A stretch of DNA of 54,425 nt, from contig JAJFFE010000228.1 in the NCBI GenBank assembly GCA_021776775.1, positions 1 to 54,425 of the forward strand. Direction: 5' to 3'. Source of the stretch: Planctomycetota bacterium (GTDB lineage Bacteria > Planctomycetota > UBA8108 > UBA1146 > JAJFFE01). Under the pieces are notes generated by a model. The model was not told the DNA's origin. It saw nothing but the letters and a program-made list of their open reading frames with translations, and did not search any database. Position numbers and translations under genes: made by a program. Below, piece by piece: positions 1 to 8,663 of this stretch (position 1 is the first letter of the stretch; the number at the start of each line of letters is the position of its first letter).

Positions 1-412
1 ACGCCCCGCAGCGGCACAAGTTGCCACTCATCGCCTCGTCGATCGCGTCGTCGTCAGGACTCTTGTCCTCGGCCAAGAGCGCCGCGGCCGACATACACTG
101 GCCGGGTTGACACCACCCACACTGAACGACGTCGACATCGATCCACGCGTCGACGACGGCTCGCCCAATGTCGTCGCTCTCGATGCCTTCGATCGTGCGA
201 ATGGTGCGCCCGTTGGCAAACTCGACCGGAAAGGAGCACGACCGGACCGCTTCCCCGTCCACGTGAACCGTGCACGCGCCACAGAGCGCCCGACCGCAGC
301 CGAACTTGGTGCCCGTCATTTCGAAACGTTCACGCAGGATCCAAAGGAGCGGGGTATCGCCCGCGGCTTCCACCGTGCGAGGCTCACCGTTGACTGTCAG
401 TTTGATTTCCAT
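1..412 (-). CDS. 2Fe-2S subunit of a molybdenum hydroxylase (CoxS/IorA type), truncated by the window edge
   Basis: The first 137 codons are present and the C-terminus runs off the window. The N-terminal ferredoxin-like fold carries the plant-type cluster motif GCGRALCGAC followed by a fourth Cys in VRSC. The second, helical domain begins with QCGWCQPGQC and ends near the window edge with LCRCG. These are the two 2Fe-2S sites typical of the small electron-transfer subunit of the xanthine dehydrogenase/isoquinoline 1-oxidoreductase family, which passes electrons from a molybdopterin subunit to an acceptor. That catalytic subunit should lie just outside the window, downstream on this strand. 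The ATG lies 9 nt after the stop of the cytochrome gene, so the two are probably one operon. The family is certain; the substrate is unknown. Confidence 0.9.
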   Translation of the reverse strand, partial: MEIKLTVNGEPRTVEAAGDTPLLWILRERFEMTGTKFGCGRALCGACTVHVDGEAVRSCSFPVEFANGRTIRTIEGIESDDIGRAVVDAWIDVDVVQCGWCQPGQCMSAAALLAEDKSPDDDAIDEAMSGNLCRCGA

Positions 413-421
413 GACTTACTT

Positions 422-1036
422 TCAGTACGAGGTAATACCTGGCGGTGGTACGTCGGCGCCTCCCGCAACCCACTCCTTCATCGCGTCGACGAGCTCTTTG
501 CGCGAAACCGCGGGAGCCCGGCGACCCTTGCCGGGCGCCCACGCCCAACCGACGAGAGGGTCTTCGGCCATGTGTCGCACGAGATCAGCGAGGGAACGAT
601 CGCCGTTCTTGGCTCGATCGAGGAGTGACTTGGCCAGCGCATGATCGTCGAGCCCCTCCCACCCCATCGAAAGCGGCGCCAACGCCCAGTGCGGCGCCCC
701 CGGCACACCCGCCTCGTCCTGATTGCGCGCCTGATGACACGCCGAGCAGCGCATGCCCGGCACGCCGTGATCCTTCGGTCCGCGCCGGACGTTCATCCGA
801 TGGCGGCGACGATCGTCTCCCACGCGAGGAAAGTCCGTCACCGTGTGACAGTTGAGGCAGCGCGGATGTCGCATCACTCGCGCAACGGTTGAGAAGGCCT
901 TCTGAGAGGGAGTCAGCTGCTTCGTGACTCCGAGCCCGATCGAAAACGCCGCGCAACCAGAGGAGACCAACGCGGCGAGCGCAACGACGGCCGCGATGAA
1001 TCCGATTCGAGTCTTCAAGCCAGCTCTCCGATTCAA
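422..1036 (-). CDS. Two-haem cytochrome c lipoprotein
   Basis: The 204-residue protein starts with a basic n-region, a hydrophobic segment and a lipobox-like VSSGC near residues 24-28, so it is probably a membrane-anchored periplasmic lipoprotein. Two c-type haem sites are visible, CLNCH near residue 60 and CSACH near residue 97; the second CxxCH is preceded by GVPGMR. The C-terminal half, including MGWEGLDDHALAKSLL, has no motif I recognise. It ends 9 nt before the 2Fe-2S subunit. Molybdenum hydroxylases of the isoquinoline oxidoreductase type often use a cytochrome c as electron acceptor, so I infer that this protein takes electrons from that enzyme. The haem count is seen directly; the partnership is inferred from position. 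Confidence 0.85.
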   Translation of the reverse strand: MNRRAGLKTRIGFIAAVVALAALVSSGCAAFSIGLGVTKQLTPSQKAFSTVARVMRHPRCLNCHTVTDFPRVGDDRRRHRMNVRRGPKDHGVPGMRCSACHQARNQDEAGVPGAPHWALAPLSMGWEGLDDHALAKSLLDRAKNGDRSLADLVRHMAEDPLVGWAWAPGKGRRAPAVSRKELVDAMKEWVAGGADVPPPGITSY

Positions 1037-1212
1037 CTGAACGCAGTGTAAGAGTGCAGCCCGGCCGAAAAGTCAGAGGGACAGTGTCGGCGGACGGCCG
1101 GATCATCGCCACGAAAACCGCGAGGATCTTTCGCTCGACGCCGCCGGGTGGTACCCCGGTCGCGATCCATCTATCATTCGCGGGACAGTAGTCGAATCCC
1201 AAGGAGGATCTC

Positions 1213-2172
1213 GTGCGAAACCATCCGTTCTTGTCTCTCGTCTTCCTGTTCGTTCTCTCGTCTGGCGCCATCGCCGAGGAGAAGATCAAGGTGCTCATCA
1301 TCGATGGGCAGAACAATCACCACTGGAAGGCGATGACGCCGCCGATGAAGGCGACGCTCGAGGCGACCGGTCGGTTCACGGTCGCGGTCTCGACGTTGCC
1401 GCACAATCGCGCCAAGAAGGCGGAGTGGGAGACGTGGAAGCCGGAGTTCGCCAAGTACGACGTCGTGGTCAGCAACTACAACGACGGGGGTCGCTGCCGT
1501 TGGCCCATGGAGCGTCGCGCGGAGTTCGAAAAGTTCGTCGCGGACGGCGGAGGCTTCGTCCCGGTGCACGCTGCCGACAACTCGTCGGCGAACTGGCCAG
1601 AGTACAACGTCATGATCGGGGGCGGCGGCTGGGGTGGTCGAACGCCGGCGAGCGGTTCACTGCTTCGCAAGGTCGACGGCAAGTGGCAAGCGGTGCCCGC
1701 TCCCGAGAGCGGAAGCGGCGGACACGGCAAGCGGTGGGAATTCCCGGTGCATACCGAGAAGGCGGATCACCCGATCATGAAGGGGCTACCTGCGACGTGG
1801 AAACACGCGGAAGACGAACTCTACAACACGCTGCGCGGACCGTGGCGTAACGCAACGGTGCTGGCGTCATCGCCTTCCGCCCAGACCAAGGTGTTGGAGC
1901 CGATGCTCATTCTCATCGAGTACGGACAAGGCAAAGTGCTGCACATGCCCATGGGCCACGTCGGTCCGGTGGAGACGCTCCACTGCGTCGGGTTTCAAAC
2001 GTTGTTTGCGCGGGGGACAGAGTTCGCAGCGACTGGCAAGGTGACCATTTCGGTGCCGAAGGGTTTTCCCACAAAGGACAAGACCAGCCTAATAGCTCCC
2101 GACAAGGTGGAGTGGGGTGTGCGCGCACCGAAGCAGCCGCCGCTCAAGCAACACGCCAAGCGAACCCCCTAA
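1213..2172 (+). CDS. Secreted ThuA-like domain protein
   Basis: The 319-residue protein has a signal peptide (about residues 1-21, ending AIAEE) followed by a ThuA/trehalose-utilisation-like domain with a class I glutamine-amidotransferase-like fold. Family features visible are the first strand VLIIDGQNNHHW, the VVVSNYNDGG strand and turn, FVPVHAADNSS at the position of the usual nucleophile-elbow segment, and GQGKVLHMPMGHVG near the end. The start is GTG, chosen because AAGGAGG lies 6 nt upstream and the signal peptide begins there. Planctomycetes encode many ThuA proteins beside sugar-processing enzymes; biochemical function is mostly untested, with carbohydrate metabolism the usual proposal. 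The gene is divergent from the cytochrome gene across 176 bp and stands alone. Confidence 0.85.
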   Translation: MRNHPFLSLVFLFVLSSGAIAEEKIKVLIIDGQNNHHWKAMTPPMKATLEATGRFTVAVSTLPHNRAKKAEWETWKPEFAKYDVVVSNYNDGGRCRWPMERRAEFEKFVADGGGFVPVHAADNSSANWPEYNVMIGGGGWGGRTPASGSLLRKVDGKWQAVPAPESGSGGHGKRWEFPVHTEKADHPIMKGLPATWKHAEDELYNTLRGPWRNATVLASSPSAQTKVLEPMLILIEYGQGKVLHMPMGHVGPVETLHCVGFQTLFARGTEFAATGKVTISVPKGFPTKDKTSLIAPDKVEWGVRAPKQPPLKQHAKRTP

Positions 2173-2214
2173 AAATCTACCAAAATTACAGTTACGACAC
2201 CAAGGCCCTCGGGC

Positions 2215-2247
2215 GTGTAAATCCGGAGTTCAACTCCGGATTTACAC
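2215..2247. promoter_or_regulatory. Perfect 33-bp palindrome upstream of the DUF4143 ATPase
   Basis: The left arm GTGTAAATCCGGAGTT (2215-2230) and the right arm (2232-2247) are exact reverse complements across one central C. The palindrome ends 17 nt before the ATG at 2265. It could be a dimer-binding operator or, once transcribed, a 16-bp hairpin in the leader. The GGAG in the left arm would be buried in such a hairpin, and no other Shine-Dalgarno sequence is obvious before 2265. The symmetry is seen directly; the function is inferred. Confidence 0.6.
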
Positions 2248-2264
2248 CGCCTACACTCTACCCC

Positions 2265-3435
2265 ATGATTCTCAGGCAAATGGAGAGAGAACTCCTCTCG
2301 CAACTCAATGATTTTCCTATAGTTACCGTCCTGGGGCCTCGCCAGGCCGGGAAGACGACCTTGGTGCGCCGCGCTGCCGACCTTCGACTACGTCTCGCTT
2401 GAAAATCCCGACCTGCGAAGCTTCGCCGATGAGGACCCCAAGGGATTCCTCGCCGCGCACCCAAGTCCGGCGATCTTCGACGAGATCCAACGCGCGCCCC
2501 ACCTTCTCAGTTATCTACAGGGCATCGTGGACGAAAACGGCGGGAACGGTCAGTACGTCCTCACCGGATCCCATCAGCTCGAACTTCGACAGGCCGTGTC
2601 GCAATCACTCGCGGGTCGGACTGGCCTGCTTCACCTATTGCCGCTGTCGATACCAGAGCTCGATGCAGCAAACGCGAGCTTCGATCGGTTCGAGGAATAC
2701 CTGTTTCATGGTTTCTTGCCGCGCGTGCATGCACAAAGCCAGCGCCCACACACCGCGTACGCGGCCTACTACCAGACGTATGTGGAGCGCGATGTCCAAC
2801 AACTGATCCAGTTCAAAGATGCGTCGCTCTTCGAGAAGTTCATCAAACTGTTGGCCGGACGGGTCGGCCAAGTCGTCAACATGAGCTCACTTGGAAACGA
2901 CGTTGGGGTCAACGCCAAGACAATTCAGCAGTGGTTGTCGATACTCGAGGCGTCATTTGTTGTCTTCAAGCTTCCCCCTTACTTCGAGAACTTCGGCAAG
3001 CGAGTCATCAAGTCGCCAAAGTACTACTTCACCGATACTGGACTTCTGACATACGTACTCGGAATCGAGGAGCCTCACCAAGTCACGCGCGATCCACTCG
3101 TGGGATCCCTGTTCGAGAACCTCGTCGTTCTCGAAGCGCTCAAGTCTCGATTCAACGCAGGACACTCCGCCGGCCTCTACTTCTTCCGAGACAGTCGCGG
3201 CAACGAGATCGACCTGCTCCACAAGTCCGGACCGGACTTGATCGGAGTCGAGATCAAGTCGAGTTCGACCTACCACTCATCATTCAAGGAAGGGTTGGCT
3301 CGGTTCTCGAACGGCGTCGCCCCTCTGGCGGGCTCGTTCGTCGTCTACAGCGGAGAGCCCCGCGGCTTCAGTGACGGCGTGAAGGCGATTCCGTTTACGA
3401 GGACGCACGAGATACTGACGATTCCGAGGGCATAG
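2265..3435 (+). pseudogene. AAA ATPase with DUF4143 domain, interrupted by a +1 frameshift
   Basis: The N-terminal frame encodes MILRQMEREL, then a Walker A motif, GPRQAGKTT, and stops at 2402. Reading moves to another frame at about 2370-2371, where LPTFDYVSLENPDL restores the family pattern. From there the protein is open to 3435 and includes the Walker B-like AIFDEIQR, the sensor LTGSHQLEL, a winged-helix region and a nuclease-like end with GNEIDLL and GVEIKSS. One extra base in the CGCCGCG run at 2367-2373 explains the break. The family (AAA_14 plus DUF4143) is common, mobile and of unclear role. The frameshift may be genuine decay, programmed, or a sequencing error in a GC run. The ATG at 2280 is an alternative start. 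It converges on the DUF952 gene with a 2-nt gap. Confidence 0.85.
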
Positions 3436-3437
3436 GC

Positions 3438-3761
3438 TCATGAACCAGCGTCTACATCCGACCACTGCCCGGTCGAATCCCTCGTAACGGTCGATACTTC
3501 GCCAACGGCGTCGGCTGGGAGGTCGCCGTAGTAGTGCGGCATCGGAGTGTTTCGGCCCGGCACTTCCTCCCAGCGCAATCGACGGTCGAGTACCGTAGGA
3601 TCGACCGCGAGGAGGACCACGGAATCGTGGCCAGCGTAGAACTTGTCCAAGGTCGCTCCGAGCTGGTCCCGTGTCGACAGGTGAACGAACCCTTCGCCGT
3701 CGAGCGACGCGGGACGATACTGATCCGACCAGTCCGACGGATCGACAATGTGATACAGCAT
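3438..3761 (-). CDS. DUF952 family protein
   Basis: This 107-residue cytosolic protein matches the small DUF952 family in length and motifs: an N-terminal YHIVDPSDW, then DGEGFVHLST, then LLAVDP followed by LRWEE, and PMPHYYGDLP near the end. Members have an ADP-ribosyltransferase-like fold; their reaction is unknown. The start at 3761 was preferred over the longer frame because GGAG lies 6 nt upstream and family homology begins exactly at this Met. It converges on the DUF4143 pseudogene and diverges from the dockerin-bearing secreted protein. Nothing around it suggests a substrate. Confidence 0.85.
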   Translation of the reverse strand: MLYHIVDPSDWSDQYRPASLDGEGFVHLSTRDQLGATLDKFYAGHDSVVLLAVDPTVLDRRLRWEEVPGRNTPMPHYYGDLPADAVGEVSTVTRDSTGQWSDVDAGS

Positions 3762-3778
3762 GCGCAACTCCCTACACT

Positions 3779-3791
3779 CCGTTTGAAACGG
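3779..3791. promoter_or_regulatory. Short palindrome CCGTTTGAAACGG upstream of DUF952
   Basis: Two 6-nt arms, CCGTTT and AAACGG, flank one central G, 17 nt upstream of the DUF952 start codon and inside the 242-bp spacer shared with the divergent secreted-protein gene. A palindrome this short can occur by chance, so an operator role is only a possibility. Confidence 0.25.
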
Positions 3792-4003
3792 GTTTGTTAC
3801 GGCTCGAGAATCCAGGGCTGAGTTTCGCGCTGCACGTGCACAAGCGGCGCGTTCTCCCAGCGGCTTCGCGCCCGCCCCTACGCGACCGTTCGTATCAGAT
3901 CTTACAAGTCGAGACGCTCCCGTGGAAACACCGCCCACGCGGAAGACAACTTTGGACTCGGCCGCTTGTCATGCTACGTTTGCGTCAAAACCTCGGAGGT
4001 GCC

Positions 4004-5956
4004 ATGCGTCCTACCCGTCTGATCACTGGGTCGTCACTGTTGCCGACAGGCCTGCTGCTACTCACGCTTGTCGCCACATCGCCGCCCGTCGAAGCGGGCG
4101 GCCCGATAGCAACATCCCCCGGTGACCTGAACGGCGACGGCGGAACCGACGTTGCCGACGCGGTCACCATCCTCGGGTATCTCTTCGGAGGCGGGACGCT
4201 CGCCGCGTTCGACTGCGATGGAGATGGCGACGCAGACGTCGACCTCACGTTGGAGTTTGGCGACATCGGAGGCGACGGATCGGTCGATATCGCCGACGCG
4301 GTCGTGCTGTTGAGTTTCTTGTTCGGGGCCGGGCCCGCACCCGCCGCGATCGCTTGCTCGGCCGTGACGCCGATCGAGGCGACGCTCGCTTCCGGTTGGG
4401 ATTGGTCGCTGCCCGCTTCCGCCGGCCCCGCCACGAACTCCGGGTTGTTCTCCGAATCTCTCGATCCTGCGTTCAACGTCAACCTGCGTAGTTTCGACGT
4501 GACGTGGCGGCAACTCGAACCGACACAAGGAAGCTTTGCGACAACGGCCACCGGCGGCGCGCAAGGGATGTCATTCCCTTCGTTCGACGATCAACTCGCC
4601 GCTCCGGGCGACTTCTGGATGCGGCTCTGGACGAGCGGAGTCGATTGGGCGCCAACTTGGGTTCCGGCGGCGTGCAGCGTCACGGCGGCGGGAACCGACT
4701 ACGACGGACAAGACCACCTTCCGATTTGGGATCCGTGTGTTTGGGACGCCATACTCGACGTCTACCGCGAAGTCTTCCTGGTCAATGATCTTCGTTCCGA
4801 TCCGCGGCTACGCTTCGTTTACGTGCCAGGTGCGTTTACTTGGTGCGAGTTCGACTTCGACATTGTCACCGCCGCGGTCGACGCCGGCACCCTCACCCAC
4901 GCCGAGTTCGACGCGTGGTTTGCGTCGGCGATGCAAGACCTCGTCGACCTGTTCAACGGTGAGAACGCCGACCCGGCGGACAACTTTGCGTACAAGCTGG
5001 TGTTCACCGGCGAGGACTACCCGTTCGGCCCCGACAGTTGGGGGCCGCTCGATGACCTGTACGCGCTCGACGCCGTTGAATCGGGGATGGGCATACGCAC
5101 CGGCATCACCGAGCTGTTCAACTTCCACTTGAACCACGTACCGTCGTACGGCTCCACCGTCGCAACCGACGGGCACATCGTGACCGACTCTGCGTGGCAG
5201 CTTTTCGACGGGCAGCGAATCATCGCCACCGAGAACGAGTGCTACACCGACTGCGGATTTACCACGACCGAAGTCGAATACGCCGTCGTCATGTCCAACC
5301 TCAAGGCGCTGCAGCTGCGAGTCAACTGGCTCTACGTGCAACCCGGCGACAGTTACATGGCCGAATACGCCGACCACTGGGACTTCACCAGGCGGTCCCT
5401 CGGGCACGACGCCACCACCACGCCCGACGCGTGGGTCGCGTTACGTGAGTTCGAAGATCGGTACTGGCTCTTCGACGACGCCCACGACTGGACCAACCGC
5501 CCCTGGATCAAGAACTACGAACGGTGGCTCGTACAACGCGACGTCGCCCCCGATGGCATGAGCCAACTCGGAACCACCGTGCACAGTGAAATCCTCGAGG
5601 CCGACAACGGCACCGCGTACGAAGGACGACGTACGAACGTCGCCGCCGGACAGACCGGTCTCTACTTCGATCTCGATGCGGACTTCCTCGACGGCGGCCC
5701 CCACACCGTCGAAGTGAAAGTCACCTACCTCGACGCCGGAACCGGCAGTTGGGCGCTGGAGTACTCGTCGAACAGTGGCGTGCGCACCACGGCGGATGTC
5801 GTCGAGACCGATAGCGCCGAGTGGCTCACCGCAACCTTCGCGATCCCCGACCTTCACGCAACGGCAGCGTTCAGCGGACAAGACTTCGTCATTCGCGCGA
5901 CGGGTGCGGAAGACGTGGAAGCGTGGTTCGTACGCGTGATCCGAGCCGCGCCGTAG
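4004..5956 (+). CDS. Secreted glycoside-hydrolase-like protein with an N-terminal dockerin-like module
   Basis: The 650-residue protein has a signal peptide (about residues 1-30, ending VEAGG). A dockerin-like module follows at about residues 39-115, with calcium loops DLNGDGGTDVAD (from residue 41) and DIGGDGSVDIAD and an irregular Asp-rich segment between them. The central part (about 125-500) resembles a TIM-barrel glycoside hydrolase or glycan-acting protein: WRQLEPTQGSF, FWMRLWTSG, FVYVPGAFTWCEFDFD, YKLVFTGEDYPFG and YADHWDFTRRSLG. The C-terminal 130 residues look like a beta-sandwich carbohydrate-binding domain. I cannot assign a GH family or catalytic pair. The ATG at 4004 follows GGAGGT and starts the signal peptide; ATG 3971 is in frame but less likely. 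An N-terminal dockerin is unusual, since this window's other two are C-terminal. Confidence 0.75.
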   Translation: MRPTRLITGSSLLPTGLLLLTLVATSPPVEAGGPIATSPGDLNGDGGTDVADAVTILGYLFGGGTLAAFDCDGDGDADVDLTLEFGDIGGDGSVDIADAVVLLSFLFGAGPAPAAIACSAVTPIEATLASGWDWSLPASAGPATNSGLFSESLDPAFNVNLRSFDVTWRQLEPTQGSFATTATGGAQGMSFPSFDDQLAAPGDFWMRLWTSGVDWAPTWVPAACSVTAAGTDYDGQDHLPIWDPCVWDAILDVYREVFLVNDLRSDPRLRFVYVPGAFTWCEFDFDIVTAAVDAGTLTHAEFDAWFASAMQDLVDLFNGENADPADNFAYKLVFTGEDYPFGPDSWGPLDDLYALDAVESGMGIRTGITELFNFHLNHVPSYGSTVATDGHIVTDSAWQLFDGQRIIATENECYTDCGFTTTEVEYAVVMSNLKALQLRVNWLYVQPGDSYMAEYADHWDFTRRSLGHDATTTPDAWVALREFEDRYWLFDDAHDWTNRPWIKNYERWLVQRDVAPDGMSQLGTTVHSEILEADNGTAYEGRRTNVAAGQTGLYFDLDADFLDGGPHTVEVKVTYLDAGTGSWALEYSSNSGVRTTADVVETDSAEWLTATFAIPDLHATAAFSGQDFVIRATGAEDVEAWFVRVIRAAP

Positions 5957-5964
5957 GCCGCGCG

Positions 5965-8406
5965 CTACTCCCCCTTGGCGCGCTCTTTCTCCCACCATGC
6001 ACGGAGTTGTTCGATGTGGGCGGCGCGGGTCTTGGCGTCGCCTTTGTAATCGAAGGTGGGGATGCGGCCGACGGTGATGCCGGCGATGGCGCGGTAGACG
6101 TTGAGGCGGAACTCTTCGTCGCGGTGATTGAGGTCTTCGAGTAAGAGCGGGATGGCGTCGCGGGCGCCCATGCGGATGACGGCGTGAATGACGCGTCGTT
6201 TCAGGGTGAGACCTTCGCCGGCGTCTCGGTAGTGCTGCAGGAGTTCTTCGAGTTTATCGACCTGCTGCTTCTCGCCGATCTCCATGACCGCTTCGACCGT
6301 CGTGACCCAAGCGAGGTACTGGTCGTCGCTATCGAGCGGGCGCCCGACGATGTCGGCGAGCCAACGGTCGATGAGTTTCGCGAGCGACTTACTCTTCACG
6401 CCGTTGCGCACGCCGATCAGCCCTTTGACGATCTCGTGTTTAAATCCGGGATCGTAGCTACCGACGATCTTCTCGAGGAACTTGACCAGCTTCTTGCTGG
6501 GACGCAGTCGGATGGTGCGCATGATCTGGGTGCAGTGCAGACAGGTATCCAGCTCTTCAATGTAGACCCACTCGCGGCCGAGTTCCGACTGCTGCTCGCT
6601 GCCGGGTCCCGTAAAGATGACCCGCGAGGCGGGGTTCATGGTCAGAAGCATGGTGGCGCGGTTGAGAATGAGCAGTGCGAACGATGTCGAAACGCGCGGG
6701 TTCTCGCCGTGGCTGCCGCCGTCGGGCCAGTTGCCCGGCTTCTCTTGCTTGCTCACCAAGTGCTCGGAGACTTCTTCGTACCAGTCGTGCGAGCCGAACT
6801 TCTTGACGCCTCCGATGTCGGCGACTTTCTCCAAGCTGTACATGCCGTAGTACGAGTGGGTGCCGCTCCAGTTCTCCATCATCCAGCCGTAGCCGTCACG
6901 GATCGATTCGTTGAGTTTCTCGCGCTGAGGACCGGTCCAGATGCGATCGGTGTACTTGCGAATCAAGAGCATGCTGGAGAGGCCCGAACAGGTCATGTTC
7001 CACGTCGAGCTGCCTGGCTTCTGATAGCCCCACCCACGGCACGCGACCTTTAACCCCTCGACGCCGATCATCGGATCGTAGTCCTTCGGCTTCTTCTTGA
7101 CGCCCGTTCGGCCGGCCCCGGTGTCATCTCCGGCGCCCTTCTCTTCCTTGTCCTTCTCTTCTTCGACGACCGTCACTTCGCCGCGTCCACTTTCACCCTT
7201 GGGGTAAGGCGTCAGCCGTAGCTCGGTCGGGCGGCCATCCTTCATCTGATTGTCGATGAAGTACTGCCCCATCTGCGCCCACGCCTCGATCGGGACGCCA
7301 ACTCTCCGCTTTGCGCCGATTCCCATGGCAAGCGCCGCGAACTGTGTGCACGAGTTGTCGACCGTCTTGTCGGACGGCAGGTATCGGAACGCACCGTTAC
7401 TCTGCTGGCTCTTGAGCAACTGCAGAACGGTGCGCTTGAGCTGATCGCGGTACTTCTTGCCGATCGCGGGGTTGTCCATGATGCGATCGCGGTTCTTCGG
7501 CGGCGACAGGATCCAGTGGTCGTACTCGAGTTGTGAGATCGCCGCGTCTTGGGCAAAGACGGCGCAGCACAACGCGTACGTGTTCCTTTGACCGCGCAGG
7601 TTCTTCTTCAGGTAGGCGTAGTTCGCTTCGATGAGCGGATGGTCGAGGCTGACCCCGGCCACGACGAGCGCGTACGTCTCGAGGGCAACCTGCCCGGCGC
7701 CGGCGCCGGACACTTGGTTCTTCTCGATCTCACGTAGCAGGAACGCCATGCCGTCTTCGATCGCTTCGTCGATGGCCTCTTGCTTGGAGAGGTGCTCGAT
7801 GATCTTGGTGTTGACCAAGATCTTTTTGTGACCGGAGCTCGTGGCGTGGTCGTACTCTTTTTCGCACGCCATGACGCCGGCGGGGACCAACTCGCGTCGG
7901 CCACTGCCCGGCGGCAGCCACTCGAACTTCAATGACTCGGCGCCGCCGCCTTCGTACCACTCGACGAGGAACGGATGCCGCCCCGCCTTCAGCACCACGG
8001 TTCCATCTTTGGGAGTGGCGCCGTGGTTGCCGTCATGGTCGACGACCACTTGGCCAGCGATGGACAACCGCGACCCGTCGTCGCTCGTCAAACGGAACTG
8101 ATACTTGCCCGCCCGACGAATGAGCAACCAACCGTGCACGCGCGCGTAGAAGTTGTCTTTGAGCACCGTGTCTTCGCCGGTGAAGTTGACCTCTTGCACC
8201 GTCTTGGAGACGTTCGGTTTCTGCTCCGGCATCATCTGCGGGAGGCGACTGACTTTCTTGCCGAGGTCGTAAACCTCGAGGATGGCACCCGGAACCAGTT
8301 TCGACTTCGGGGTGTCGGCAGTCGCGGCAGCCGACGACCAGCCCATTGCCAGCGAGCCTGCGACAACAAGAGCGGACAGAGTGAGAAGGAGGCAGCGATA
8401 AGTCAT
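5965..8406 (-). CDS. Secreted PA14 / terpenoid-cyclase-fold / HEAT-repeat protein
   Basis: The 813-residue protein has a signal peptide (about residues 1-30). A PA14 domain follows at about 37-170: FYARVHGWLLI, FRLTSDDGSRL, VVVDHDGNHG and HPFLVEWYEGGG are its typical strands. Residues about 190-600 form an alpha-alpha toroid of the prenyltransferase/squalene-cyclase fold, with repeats such as YALVVAGVSLDHP, SQQSNGAFRYLP, GWGYQKP and GNWPDGGSHG. An acidic-lysine-rich linker (about 410-440) interrupts the toroid. The last 170 residues look like HEAT repeats (IRMGARDAIPLLLEDL). PA14 often binds glycans; in secreted planctomycete proteins the toroid probably does not act on terpenes. It converges on the dockerin gene with an 8-nt gap. 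The fold calls are firm and the role is unknown. Confidence 0.8.
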   Translation of the reverse strand: MTYRCLLLTLSALVVAGSLAMGWSSAAATADTPKSKLVPGAILEVYDLGKKVSRLPQMMPEQKPNVSKTVQEVNFTGEDTVLKDNFYARVHGWLLIRRAGKYQFRLTSDDGSRLSIAGQVVVDHDGNHGATPKDGTVVLKAGRHPFLVEWYEGGGAESLKFEWLPPGSGRRELVPAGVMACEKEYDHATSSGHKKILVNTKIIEHLSKQEAIDEAIEDGMAFLLREIEKNQVSGAGAGQVALETYALVVAGVSLDHPLIEANYAYLKKNLRGQRNTYALCCAVFAQDAAISQLEYDHWILSPPKNRDRIMDNPAIGKKYRDQLKRTVLQLLKSQQSNGAFRYLPSDKTVDNSCTQFAALAMGIGAKRRVGVPIEAWAQMGQYFIDNQMKDGRPTELRLTPYPKGESGRGEVTVVEEEKDKEEKGAGDDTGAGRTGVKKKPKDYDPMIGVEGLKVACRGWGYQKPGSSTWNMTCSGLSSMLLIRKYTDRIWTGPQREKLNESIRDGYGWMMENWSGTHSYYGMYSLEKVADIGGVKKFGSHDWYEEVSEHLVSKQEKPGNWPDGGSHGENPRVSTSFALLILNRATMLLTMNPASRVIFTGPGSEQQSELGREWVYIEELDTCLHCTQIMRTIRLRPSKKLVKFLEKIVGSYDPGFKHEIVKGLIGVRNGVKSKSLAKLIDRWLADIVGRPLDSDDQYLAWVTTVEAVMEIGEKQQVDKLEELLQHYRDAGEGLTLKRRVIHAVIRMGARDAIPLLLEDLNHRDEEFRLNVYRAIAGITVGRIPTFDYKGDAKTRAAHIEQLRAWWEKERAKGE

Positions 8407-8663
8407 GGCGCGGGTCCTGCGCTATCGAAAGCACCTGAGAAAAAGAGCAACAACGTAGCTGAGCCTACCGAAGCTCGGAATTTACCACACTGGCGCGGCC
8501 GGGTTCTACCGCATGGGACGAGCACCCGACGGCAGACCGTAGACTCTCGACTTACGTCGCTGTCGACGCCGGTGTTGGAGGGCACTCCACCTTGACTCTG
8601 ACCCGGTCGTCCGTACGCTCCCCCGAGTTACGCCCATTTCGCGGCCAAAAGGAGTTCCGAGCG

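Noticed and set aside
2112..2264. Extension of the DUF4143 N-terminus upstream of 2265
   Set aside because: The upstream frame overlaps the end of the ThuA gene and runs through the palindrome. Family homology starts only at MILRQMEREL.
6184..7053. A 289-codon frame antisense to the PA14/toroid gene
   Set aside because: It is the mirror of a well-supported gene, with no domain motif and no ribosome site of its own.
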